From NCBI RefSeq assembly GCF_020497125.1, contig NC_059084.1, positions 38,882,399-38,946,398 of the forward strand: a stretch of 64,000 bases of DNA, in the 5' to 3' direction. Shown piece after piece: positions 1 through 8,914 of this stretch. Positions within the stretch are counted from its first letter, which is position 1, and each line of letters starts with the position of its first letter. This stretch comes from Mauremys mutica (taxonomy: Eukaryota > Chordata > Testudines > Geoemydidae). Made by a program: the position numbers and the translations under genes. The notes beneath the pieces were generated by a model that was not told the origin of the DNA, searched no databases, and saw nothing but the letters and a program-made list of their open reading frames with translations.

Positions 1-12
1 CAGAACAGTGGG

Positions 13-39
13 GTGTGTGTGTATGTGTGTGTATGTGTG
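13..39. repeat. (TG)n microsatellite
   Basis: Alternating GT/TG run with occasional TA interruptions at the left edge of the window. Confidence 0.9.
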
Positions 40-340
40 CACTAACTTGTATTCCCACTGCTCTATCTAATCATCTATTTAACTATTCATCCCCTAATGG
101 TCCATCTGGCCATTATCTAATTGGCCATCTGTATAACCATCTGTCCATTCACCTAATTGTCTACCATGGCCTTTATCTGCGCATCGAGATGTCTGTCCAT
201 TTTCTTCCTTTTATCCATCCCATTGATCCAGCCATCTGTATTTCCAATTGCCCATCTACACCTCTGTCAATCTGCCATGTCCTCTGTTCATCTGTCTAAT
301 CAGCTTTCTGTCCACCTACTTAATGGTGTTTACATTGGCC
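40..340. repeat. Degenerate CATCTGTC/ATCC-type simple-sequence tract
   Basis: The words CCATCTG, ATCTGTC, TCCATC and ATCTAAT recur throughout at irregular spacing, which suggests a decayed tetranucleotide or octanucleotide array. Reading frames here are open only because of the low-complexity composition and are not credible genes. A short (CCCT)n run follows at 342-361. Confidence 0.6.
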
Positions 341-361
341 TACCCCTCCCTCCCTCCCTCC

Positions 362-2039
362 TTCTCACCCCCCCATCTCTCTCTATCTCTAAGGGGCCAG
401 TATCTGTGGAAAGTGGACTTCAGTGGGCAGGGGCTGCTAAGTGGGTGTATTTCACAGTCATGGGCACTAAAATCTCTTTAAAAATACATCATGATTTTTA
501 GTAATTAAAGGATATTCCTTCTGACTCTGAGGGCAACTAATTTCACAGGCAAAGCAGGTGGGAATTGGAGCTGACAAGCGGCTTGCTGTAACACTCTGCT
601 AAGGGCAGCAGCAGCAAAGGGATAGACAAGAGCTGTCTCTGGTGGCTGATCAGAGAAGAGGCAATAAACAGTTTGTCCATAGTATGTAAAGTGCTTGACC
701 TTAAGGATGCTGCTGTTTCTATAGGTCTGATCACAGATTTGCTGTGACAAATCCCCAGTATGAAGGAACCCTGATCAATTTCATTTGAAACATGTTAATT
801 TCATTGACTCTTGCCTAAGATAAAAATAATAATCAGTTAAAACACCCTGCTTCATTGTGTGCTCATTAAAATCATCCCTGCTAGCAACACAGCTACTAAA
901 AAGAAAACTCTCCAATTAGCCATGCAGCACCTGTGGCTCTTTCGGGATTTAGAGGAGGACACACAGGTTGTTATAATTTCACGTGTCTTAATCTGCACTT
1001 TGAAGAATGTTAAACCCCGCTGAGACCTGGGCACTGCCTGGAGGTTTAACAAACTTCTCAAGGAATTAAGAGCCACCAGCAGAAACAAAGTTACTTCTCA
1101 TTTTAATGAGTCCCCTCGAGGGCCATTAGAATGAAAACATTGTTGGGAAATGCAGGTTGCTGCAGCAGTCCCATTGGGCTGATTAGCAAGGAAAATCAGA
1201 GGCATTGATTAATGTTAGACAAAGGAAGGGGAGGGTTTGTTCCTATGTCAAGTAGCCCCCTGATGTGTAATGTGAAAGCGGTCAAGCCAGTTATGCCAGT
1301 TCCTGTGAAAGGTGATCCCTTCATTCAGACATTCCACCATCTAGTGAGGGGATGTAATGGGATGTGTGGATTGCAAGGAAACTGACATAAACAAACCAGA
1401 GATTTCCACTGGGTTAGCAGAGGCAGCAGGACCCAGGAGAAGTGAATGAAAAGCAATTCCAGGATTCTAGGCCTCAGTGACAGAGATCAGCCAACATACC
1501 TGGATTGTGATGGGCTTTGCTGTCCTGCCCACGACCCCCAGTTCTGCCAGTGTCCTCAATGTCTTATCCATAGACCCCTACCCACAATGCTGCTCCATGT
1601 CTGGGTTCACAGACACACAGGTCTGGTGCTCTTGACAGTGTTGTTTCATAAATCAAAAGAAAAACTTAAAAATCAAGAGATTTGGTATATAAATCGAGAG
1701 TTGCTATTTTTTCAGATATAGACCAATATAGATATAGTGACAGTTTATAAACCTCATTAGAGGCCTGTTTAATTTTTGACAGGTCAGAGCTCTTTACAAA
1801 AACTCTATTGCTGCATCTGAAAACACTTTATAGCAGACTTTTAAAAACTCCACCCTGTTAGCACCATGTTGCTGTGCAGTTCAGTTTAAGGTGAGGGTGA
1901 CAGATTCTCAATTAACAAGAATGCTACATTCTAATTAGTCAGAGCCCAAGCACGGGAGGTCACTGGACACCTTAAGTAAAGGTGATATAGTGCTATCTTG
2001 GGCAAGCAAACCTTGGTTACCTGAAGGTGTAGGGGGGGA
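362..2039. other. No recognisable gene or repeat
   Basis: About 1.7 kb of mixed-composition DNA. I see no domain-bearing reading frame, tRNA-like fold or recognisable transposon end. The short frames around 505-750, 852-1088 and 1446-1721 show no family motif. Confidence 0.5.
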
Positions 2040-2290
2040 GGGAAGGGGTTAGGCCCTGAGGTGTGTGTGGGGGCAAACCCAGTCTGGGGTTGGGGGGGTG
2101 AGGTTAGGCCCCTGAGTGTGTGTGTATGTGGGAGGTAAGTCCTGGCCCTGGAGGAAAGGGGGAGGGGGAAAGGCCCTGGTTTGTGGGTGTGAGGGGCAGA
2201 CCAGGCCTTGGGGTTTGGGGGTTAGGCCCTGCAGTGTTGGGGGGCCGAGTGCAGGCCCAGGGTGGGGGGTGGTCGGAAGCGGGCCTGGCC
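2040..2290. repeat. G-rich tandem repeat (~55-65 bp unit, about 4 diverged copies)
   Basis: The phrase TTAGGCCCTG (or AGGCCCTGG) followed by a GTGTG/GGGG stretch returns four times, near 2049, 2104, 2170 and 2221. The + strand has many G runs of 3-7, including one of seven near 2090, so the tract has G-quadruplex potential. The G/C skew produces long spurious open frames on both strands. Confidence 0.7.
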
Positions 2291-3177
2291 CATAGAGGAA
2301 ACTAGCGGACACAGCCTGGTCGACTAGGCCCAGTGAGGGCTCCTGGCCAGAAGGGAGCAGTGGTGGTGGCGGGGCCTGGAGTCTCCTCCCTGGGCTGGGC
2401 TGGGGGAGGTAGCGCAGACCCACCCAGAGCAAGCCAAATGGCAGCAGCGGGCAGGATGCTGATACTGTTCACCAAGCTGATGGACTGATTCCGGGCGCTG
2501 TACTGGAGAGAGGAGATGGAGCTCTCCCCAGTTGGTCTGCTGTATTCAGGAAAACTGAGAAACTTCAGGCAAATCACACCAGCAGGAAAAAAATCCTGAG
2601 ATTTGAGAGCTCTATCATGAGATCCTGAGTTATGCTTAATTTGACTTAGCAATCGTGTCTACCAACAGTAAATTCATGAGAAATGGCATGTCTGTCTTCA
2701 ACGGCTCTGTAACAGTTTGTAGGAGGATTCCTTCAGTGTGCCAGCCCCCTGAGGGTCACGCTCTCACTAGGGTAAGCCACTTGGCTTCACCGTCCCCTGG
2801 GACCAAACGTCAGAGCCTTCAGCACCCCTGCGTCACACCATGAGCTCCCTGCAGCGAGTCCCCATGAGTTGGACACCAAAGGGGGACTTCCACACCCAAA
2901 GGGAGCCATGCACTACAACCTTCCTAAATCTGCAGTGACACTCAGCCAGCCTTGTAAAATGTCTGGAACACAGCATAGAACGTCCTTAGTTAATATGGAG
3001 TACATGCAGCATAGTCCATCTGCGTCAGCCCCAGAGCCCAGACCCCTCTGACCCTCCTTTAGTCTTAGTCCAGAAGCATCTCCCTGCCTCCATCAGCCCA
3101 CAATTAACAACACCTCCCGCCCCCCGGCTCCTCCTCAGTCCTTTGTCCTCCACTGATTACACCTGCCTGGGCTCCTA
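2291..3177. other. Unassigned non-coding interval
   Basis: GC-rich at first, then ordinary. I recognise no protein motif, RNA gene or transposon terminus before the CR1 copy that begins near 3178. Confidence 0.4.
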
Positions 3178-4205
3178 AGGAGTGATCAATGGCTCCATGT
3201 CTAGTTGGCAGCCGGTTTCAAGTGGAGTGCCCCAAGGGTCGGTTCTCGGGCTGGTTTTGTTCAATATCTTCATTAATGATCTGGAGGATGGCGTGGACTG
3301 CACGCTCAGCAAGTTTGCAGATGACACTAAACTGGGAAGAGTGGTAGATACGCTGGAGGGTAGGGATAGGGTACAGAGAGACTTAGACAAATTAAAGTAT
3401 TGAACCAAAAGAAACCTGATGAGGTTCAACAAGGACAAGTGCAGAGTACTGCACTTAGGACGGAAGAATCCCATTCACTCTTACAAACTAGGGACCGAAT
3501 GGCTAGGAAGCAGGTCTGCAGAAAAGGACTTAGGGGTTACAGTGGATGAGAACCTGGATATGAGTCGATGGTGTGCCCTTGTTGCCAAGAAGGCTAATGG
3601 CATTTTAGGCAGTATAAGTAGGGGCATTGCCAGCAGATCGAGGGACGTGATCATTCCCCTCTATTCGACATTGGTGAGGCCTCATCTGGAATACTGTGTC
3701 CAGTTTTGGGTCCCACACTACAAGAAGGATGTGGAGAAATTGGAAAGAGTCCAGCGGAGGGCAACAAAAATGATTAGGAGGCTGGAGCACATGACTTATG
3801 AGGAGAAGCTGAGGGAACTGGGATTGTTTAGTCTGCAGAAGAGAAGAATGAGGGGGGATTTGATAGCGGCTTTCAACTACCTGAAAGGGGGTTCCAAAGA
3901 CGATGGATCTAGAATGTTCTCAGTGGTACCTGATGACAGAACAAGCAGTCTCAAGTTGCAGTGGGGGAGGTTTAGGTTGGATATTAGGAAAAACTTTTTC
4001 ACTCGGAGAATGGTGAAGCACTGGAATGGGTTATCTAGGGAGGTGGTGGAATCTCCTTCCTTAGAGGTTTTTAGGGTCAGGCTTGACAAAGCCCTGACTG
4101 GGATGATTTAGTTGGGAATTGGTCCTGCTTTGAGCAGGAAGTTGGACTAGATTACCTCCCGAGGTCCTTTCCAACTCTGATATTCTATGATTCTATGATT
4201 CTATG
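3178..4205 (+). mobile_element. CR1 LINE, 5'-truncated in reverse transcriptase
   Basis: The copy begins inside the ORF2 RT domain with the motif GVPQGSVLG, followed by [10 protein letters not shown] and the catalytic FADDTKL. It continues through the C-terminal region ([45 protein letters not shown]) and the conserved CR1 3' UTR. It ends in the family's tandem octamer tail (TGATTCTA repeats, 4184-4205). The 5' truncation and the octamer tail in place of poly(A) are typical of CR1. It is an RT fragment with no endonuclease and is not autonomous. Confidence 0.95.
3182..4111 (+). pseudogene. CR1 ORF2 C-terminal half, one nonsense break
   Basis: The frame runs 3182-3403, stops, and resumes in the same frame to 4111. 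In the intact-frame CR1 copy at 22460 the matching codon is TGG (Trp) in DWAKRN; here it reads TGA, so one point mutation splits the frame. The remainder, including FADD and the C-terminal LDKA motif, is open. Low decay suggests a fairly recent insertion. Confidence 0.85.
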
Positions 4206-4419
4206 AGGGTGGGACATCTATGTCACTTGTTGATAGGTGCCAAATGTTCGGGCAATTGGAGTGGCCATTGTCTTCTCCATGGGCATAGGGGCACAGGCCA
4301 CACACCTGTGTCTCTGCAAAGAGTAAACAACCCTTTCCCACCACCTAGTTAACGATACACCTTATACAGGAAACTGAGGCACACACACTATTAATCCAAA
4401 ATATGAAAAATTCCTGCTC

Positions 4420-4462
4420 CATCACACATATGTGTGCACGCACATGCACTCACACACACATA
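4420..4462. repeat. (CA)n-like simple repeat
   Basis: Interrupted CACACA/TGTGCACG tract directly left of the minisatellite. Confidence 0.7.
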
Positions 4463-5140
4463 GAGCTCTGCCGGTGCCCCTCAATCCTGAGTTGCAGACC
4501 CTTTCTATCCTAGTCCTGGGCTTTCCCCCACAGCTCTGCCAATATTCCCTAGTCCTGCCCTGCAGCCCTCTGCTGTTCCATTTCTAGACTTGATCACTCT
4601 CTCATACACACAGTTCTGCTGATGACCTCAATGCCAAAACATAGACCCCCCTGCTACCCCAGCCCTGGGCTCCCCCAACCCTCACCTCTGCCAATGCCTG
4701 TTAATCCTAACCTGCAGCCACCTATTTCATCTCTGGGCTCTCACATATACAGCTCTGCAGATTCACTGCAATCCAGATTCATGGACTCTGGTGTCCCAGC
4801 CCTGTTCCCCTCACAGCTATACCCATGTCCCTCAATCCCAACCTGCAATCCCCTACTATTCCAGCCCTGGCTCCCTTCACAGCTCTGCTGATGTACCTCA
4901 GTCCTGACTCACAATACCCTACTATTCCTGACCCCAAATACTTCCCTGCTCTGCCAGTGCATGACAATAATGAGTTACAACCTGCTCTGTCATGGCTGTC
5001 CAGCCCCAAACACACAACACTGACAATTCCTCTGGATCCTGACCCTCTGCTTGTCAAGTTTAGCCATGCCCTCTCCCCACACAATGCCCCACTGCTGTGC
5101 CCCACTGCTGTGACCTGCAGCTCCGCCCGCCCCAGTGTTC
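4463..5140. repeat. Degenerate minisatellite, ~65-80 bp unit, about 8-9 copies
   Basis: The phrase AGCTCTGC(C/T)(A/G)ATG, then CCTCAATCCTGA, CTGCAG/CAAT-CCC, TATTCCAGCCCTGGGCTC and CACA, recurs in order from about 4463 to 5140. Clear unit starts lie near 4464, 4532, 4614, 4684, 4750, 4815, 4878 and 4950. Copies are diverged and have small indels. Pro/Ser-rich open frames on + and Gly/Arg-rich frames on - are by-products of the repeat and are not annotated as genes. Confidence 0.7.
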
Positions 5141-5614
5141 CAGTCCTGTGTGCGCATGCACACAGTCCTGACAGTGAACCAGTCTGCAGCACAGGCCGAG
5201 AAGGGTACATCGCGTTGCGTTTTAACACCCGCTGCAGCCAATCTCCAAGCCTGGTTTGCAGAGTCGGGCTCATGGGGCTTGTGCTACATGCGGTTGCCAA
5301 TTTTGGTTGGACCTGTTCCTGGGAGTTTCATCCCATGACGCAACCTTTAATTAAAGATTAATCTTTAATTCCTGGAGACTCGAGGACAATCCAGGAGGGT
5401 TAGCAACCCTAGTACTATGGCACTAAAAACAGCTCGGCAGACGTTGCATCTCAGGCTGGAGATCGGGCTCTGAAGCCAGGGGAGGGGGTGGGCTTCAGAT
5501 CCTGAGTTCGAATGTCTGCATGGCTGTTTTCAGCTCCATAGCACGAGCCCAAGTCTGTATATCCGGGCTCTGAAACTAGACGCTGAAGGTTTCAGTCAGG
5601 GACAACAGCAAAAC

Positions 5615-5638
5615 ATGTACACACACACACACACACAC
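5615..5638. repeat. (CA)n microsatellite
   Basis: Pure dinucleotide run that abuts the TA target site of the MITE to its right. Confidence 0.95.
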
Positions 5639-5640
5639 TA

Positions 5641-5760
5641 GGGTGACCAGACAGCAAATGTGAAAAATCAGGACAGGGGGTGGGGGGTAATAGGAACCTA
5701 TAGAAGAAAAAGACCCAAAAATCAGGACTGTCCCTGTAAAATCAGGACATCTGGTCACCC
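5641..5760. mobile_element. 120-bp palindromic MITE (GGGTGACCAGA termini)
   Basis: Starts GGGTGACCAGACAGCAAATG and ends with the reverse complement of the first 11 or so bases (CTGGTCACCC). The inner halves are also complementary: one half carries AAATCAGGAC and the other AAATCAGGACTG in foldback arrangement. It is flanked by TA on the left and AA on the right. The same family is present in reverse orientation at 62266-62369, flanked there by TA on both sides, so a TA-targeting (Tc1/mariner-like) element is plausible. There is no coding capacity. Confidence 0.8.
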
Positions 5761-5904
5761 AACACACACACATACATTCCTTCCTTCAGGCCGCAGCAGT
5801 CACACATATAGTAAGCAGGTCTCATTCCTTTCAGCAGAGGCTGGCAGTGAAACACAGACACATACTGACAAGGCCTCATTCCCTCCAGCAGGATGCAGCA
5901 GTGA

Positions 5905-5916
5905 AACACACACACA

Positions 5917-5947
<31 letters not shown>
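5905..5947. repeat. (CA)n microsatellite
   Basis: Long CA run with one CGCG interruption. Confidence 0.95.
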
Positions 5948-6282
5948 GGTGCTTTGAGATCTGTGGAAGTGCCACAGAAGAGCTAAGTCTGGCATTTCAA
6001 AAGGAGATTATAGAAGTTAGAGGCCCAAACTCCTTTGACATCCAATAGGATTCAAGTGTCTAATTCCCTTTGGCTACATTGAAAATCCCAGCCTCATTAT
6101 TATTTTAGCTTTAGTCACCCAAGTTTGGAAATGTTGGCCATGAATCCCAACTGAATTAGCATGTATAAAAACCCTTCCTAAATCTGGTTGTTTAGGGGAA
6201 AGGAGGGATCCAATTTTAATTTATGTGCAGGGTGCTTAATGATAAAGAATGTTTGAAAATCTATTTATCACAATTTCTCTAA

Positions 6283-6388
6283 GGCCTGGTCTTCAGCGAA
6301 CATACCCCTAACCAACATAGATACACTGACAAAACCCTCAGTCTGGGACATCTGTTTGCATAGGCTCTGTGGTGTAGACCTATGGCCA
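6283..6388. mobile_element. Possible Harbinger-type MITE remnant
   Basis: Begins GGCCTGGTCTTCA after TAA and ends GGTGTAGACCTATGGCC, an approximate inverted copy of the GGCCTGGTCTACAC-type terminus seen clearly at 56202-56482. The interior is degraded and the right TAA is not preserved, so this is tentative. Confidence 0.35.
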
Positions 6389-6518
6389 GATTTGTAAAGG
6401 TGTTTAGGAACCTAGTGGGATTTTCAAAGTATCTAGGCCCACGGGCTTTAGAAATTCCCCCAGGCCCCTAAATACCTTTAAAATCTGGCCCTTTATGTAC
6501 AGAGCGCATAGTACAGGC

Positions 6519-6815
6519 CAGGGGCGACTCTAGGAATTGCGCCGCCCCAAGCAGGGTGGCACGCCGCGGGGGGCGCTCTGGCGGTCGCCGGTCCCGCGGC
6601 TCCAGTGGACCTCCTGCAGACGTGCCTGCGGAGGGTCCGCTGGTCCCGCGGCTCCGGTGGACCTCCCACAGGCATGTCTGCGGATGCTCCACCGAAGCCA
6701 CAGGACCAGCGGACCCTCCGCAGGGACGCCTGCAGGAGGTGCACTGGAGCCGCCTGCTGCCCTCCCGTGGCACGCCGCCCCAAGCTTGGCGCGCTGGGGT
6801 CTGGAGCCGGCCCTG
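6519..6815. mobile_element. Foldback hAT-type MITE with perfect 8-bp target duplication
   Basis: The ends are CAGGGGCGACTC and GAGCCGGCCCTG, which are inverted and near-complementary. The flanking octamer GTACAGGC is exactly duplicated (6511-6518 and 6816-6823), which is the 8-bp TSD expected of hAT elements. The interior is a GC-rich hairpin: an arm from about 6599 pairs with one ending near 6755 over roughly 50 bases centred on CTGCGGAGGGTCCGCTGG. Long open frames on both strands result from the CpG-rich palindrome and are not genes. Confidence 0.9.
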
Positions 6816-7049
6816 GTACAGGCTAGAGACCCTCACCCAGCAGTTCCAGCATGGAGATGAAGCCGATCTTGTGTTCCAGGCACTGGGCTAGCACTCTGAA
6901 ATCTCAGCTCAGTGCCTGGCTTTTGTCTCAGACTTCCTGCATGACAATGAGCAGACCACATAGACTAATGATTTCAAACAAAAATTAATGGGCATAGTGT
7001 GTCTAAATCCCCTAGGCAAATCTCAACAACCTTCATTCCTGTAGGCCAT

Positions 7050-7262
7050 ATCCCAGTCAGTGTAAATCAGCCTTTGTTCCACTGGAGTCGGCGAGGTCAG
7101 ATCCCCAGCTGGTGTAAATTGGTGGTCGCTACATTGGAATGAATGGGCCGGATGCCAGCTGGTATAAATCAGCCATAGCATCACTGGAGCCAACGGGCCA
7201 GATCCTCAACTGGCATAAATTAGCCATAGCTCCGTTGGAGTCAATGGGCCAGATCCCCACGG
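7050..7262. repeat. Three to four copies of a ~60-bp interspersed motif
   Basis: The phrase GGCCAGATCC-CAGCTGGTGTAAAT-CAGCCATAGC-CACTGGAGTCAATG is repeated head to tail with substitutions, near 7050, 7099, 7150 and 7198. Related diverged copies lie just upstream of each OR gene, for example 16440-16600. Confidence 0.6.
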
Positions 7263-7267
7263 GCTGT

Positions 7268-7450
7268 CTGTGTAACTACACAAGTCACCTAAACTGCCCT
7301 TTACCTCAGTTTCCCCAGGTGTAAAATAAGCATAATGGCACTTCCCTTCCTCCCAGAGGTGCTGTGACAGTAAATTGTTAATATTAATGACTGCAAGGCA
7401 CCGAGATACTCTGTGCAGAGGCCTGCCTAAATGCCTAGTAAGGTAGATTT
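7268..7450 (+). mobile_element. MIR-like SINE remnant
   Basis: Contains the MIR-like 3' core CTCAGTTTCCCCA-GTGTAAAATAA followed by a weakly matching tail (CAAGGCACCGAGATACTCTG). Too diverged to set the ends. Confidence 0.5.
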
Positions 7451-7804
7451 GCAGCATCTAAGGATACAGCCATCTGTGCCTTAATTCCCGTCCCTTTGGA
7501 ATTAGGATAAAGCTCCTTCCCTACCTCATGTGAATGCTAGGAGGTGACATTTTTCATTGGCGTTGGAGTGTTCAGACACTGCAGTGTTCGGACGCCTTTA
7601 GCTACCTGCACAGACATTGTAATCCCAAAAAATGGGTCCCAAACCTGACCCCACAACGATCAAAGCCAATCTCCCATTGGTCTCAGGGTTACCAGGATTG
7701 GGGCCCACAAACCATGCTTGCTGATGGATTAACAATAAAAAGGCCAATCTCTGTGGGTCAATTAAGTGCCAAACTGGTAAATAGTACAATGGGTCAATGA
7801 TATG

Positions 7805-8090
7805 ATATTCTTAACCTTTTTCCAGAGGGTATGGCTGGAGAGTCTTGCCCGCATGCTCGGGGTTCAGCTGACCGCCATATTTGGGGTCGGGAAGGAATTT
7901 TCCTCCAGGGCAGATTGGCAGTGGCCCTGGAGGTTTTTCGCCTTCCTCCGAAGCATGGGGCAGGGGTCGCTTGCTAAAGGAGTGGGTAGATCGGCTTATG
8001 TGGCCTGCATCTTGCAGGAGGTCAGACTAGATGATCATAATGGTCCCTTCTGATCTTGAATTCTATGATTCTATGATTCTGTGGCGGCCT
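7805..8090 (+). mobile_element. CR1 3' UTR fragment (long-UTR subfamily)
   Basis: Matches in sense the reverse-strand CR1 UTR at 22926-23325: GGCTGGAGAGTCTTGCCCGC, GGGTCGGGAAGGAATTTTCC and CCTGGAGGTTTTTCGCCTTCC. It ends with the CR1 tail TTCTATGATTCTATGATTCT. Confidence 0.9.
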
Positions 8091-8099
8091 GCAACACCA

Positions 8100-8235
8100 C
8101 TATCCAGTCCAAATTCAGAGTGCCCCAAGGAGATGATTTAGTTGGGTTTGGTCCTCTTTGAGCAGGGGGTTGGACTAGATGACCTCCTGAGGTCCCTTCC
8201 AACCCTGAGAGTCTATGATTCTATGATTCTATGAT
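8100..8235 (+). mobile_element. CR1 3' end with octamer tail
   Basis: GATGATTTAGTTGGGTTTGG, GGTTGGACTAGATGACCTCC, then TCTATGAT repeats. This is only the terminal ~130 bp of a common CR1 subfamily, joined to a short fragment containing GTGCCCCAAGG from the RT region. Confidence 0.9.
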
Positions 8236-8474
8236 ATGAGATCTGAAATTCTGATTGACCAGTGCAGTATCATAATAGAACAGTAAAGAGAAAAGATGAA
8301 GCATGCAGGTGATAGCAAAGAAATGCGGTTTGCATTATGTGATCACTAGATAGCAGCAGAGGAGAAGGAATGAGACAGAAGAGGAACTGGATAGAAGGAG
8401 ATAACACTGCTCTACAGGCAAAATGCTTCTGAAATAAATGTAGTCCAACTTTACTAATTCTGGGTCACTGAGAA

Positions 8475-8520
8475 CGAAAATGATGCTTAAAATTGTTGAT
8501 TGGCTCTAGTTTTCAAGTTA
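8475..8520. repeat. Left inverted repeat of the transposase-like gene
   Basis: Aligned by eye to the reverse complement of 10813-10858 with roughly two-thirds identity. The core is TTAAAATTGTTGATTGGCTC on the left against TTAAAACAACTGATTGGCTA from the right arm. Confidence 0.5.
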
Positions 8521-8695
8521 TGCTATTGGGTCAGTATATACGACCCTTGACTTGGGAATAGCGGAGGATAAGTGAGTTATAAAGGGAAGGGATCTCAATT
8601 TAAACCAGAAATGACTAAAATACATCTTTGACTGGATTTATGAATAAATCTATGACTGGATTTGGACAGTACTTGCTTTTTAGGCAAAACAATGA

Positions 8696-8777
8696 ATGAT
8701 GCAATCTGAAGCTGGTATTGCGTCATACATGATATGAATTGCATCATGTTATTCCTAGAAGTCATGGATGATGCAAT
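8696..8777. promoter_or_regulatory. Three copies of ATGATGCAAT upstream of the transposase-like gene
   Basis: ATGATGCAAT occurs at 8696-8705 and 8768-8777, with its exact reverse complement at 8738-8747. Spacings are 42 and 30 bp. A TGCGTCAT word, resembling a CREB/AP-1-type site, sits between the first two near 8719. These could be transposase- or host-factor-binding sites; function is inferred only from repetition and position ~140-220 bp before the start codon. Confidence 0.45.
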
Positions 8778-8914
8778 CATAACGAAGCTTACATCACTCT
8801 GCTGAACAAATTGCCCTGTATCAGCTCTAGAAATCATACAGTGTCGTGCTCTCTTATTTGTCAGTGTTTGATTTTGCAAAGGGACACATTTCTGTTTAGC
8901 CAAAGTGAGCAGAG

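Noticed and set aside
2049..2652. Pro/Gly-rich minus frames that could be a small gene
   Set aside because: Composition follows the G-rich tandem repeat; no start context, domain or splice structure could be supported.
4622..5361. Long overlapping open frames on both strands
   Set aside because: They follow the C-rich minisatellite; Pro/Ser- or Gly/Arg-rich composition, no domain, and both strands open for the same reason.
6468..6891. Several overlapping frames of 96-122 codons
   Set aside because: They come from the GC-rich foldback MITE at 6519-6815 and read through its palindrome on both strands.
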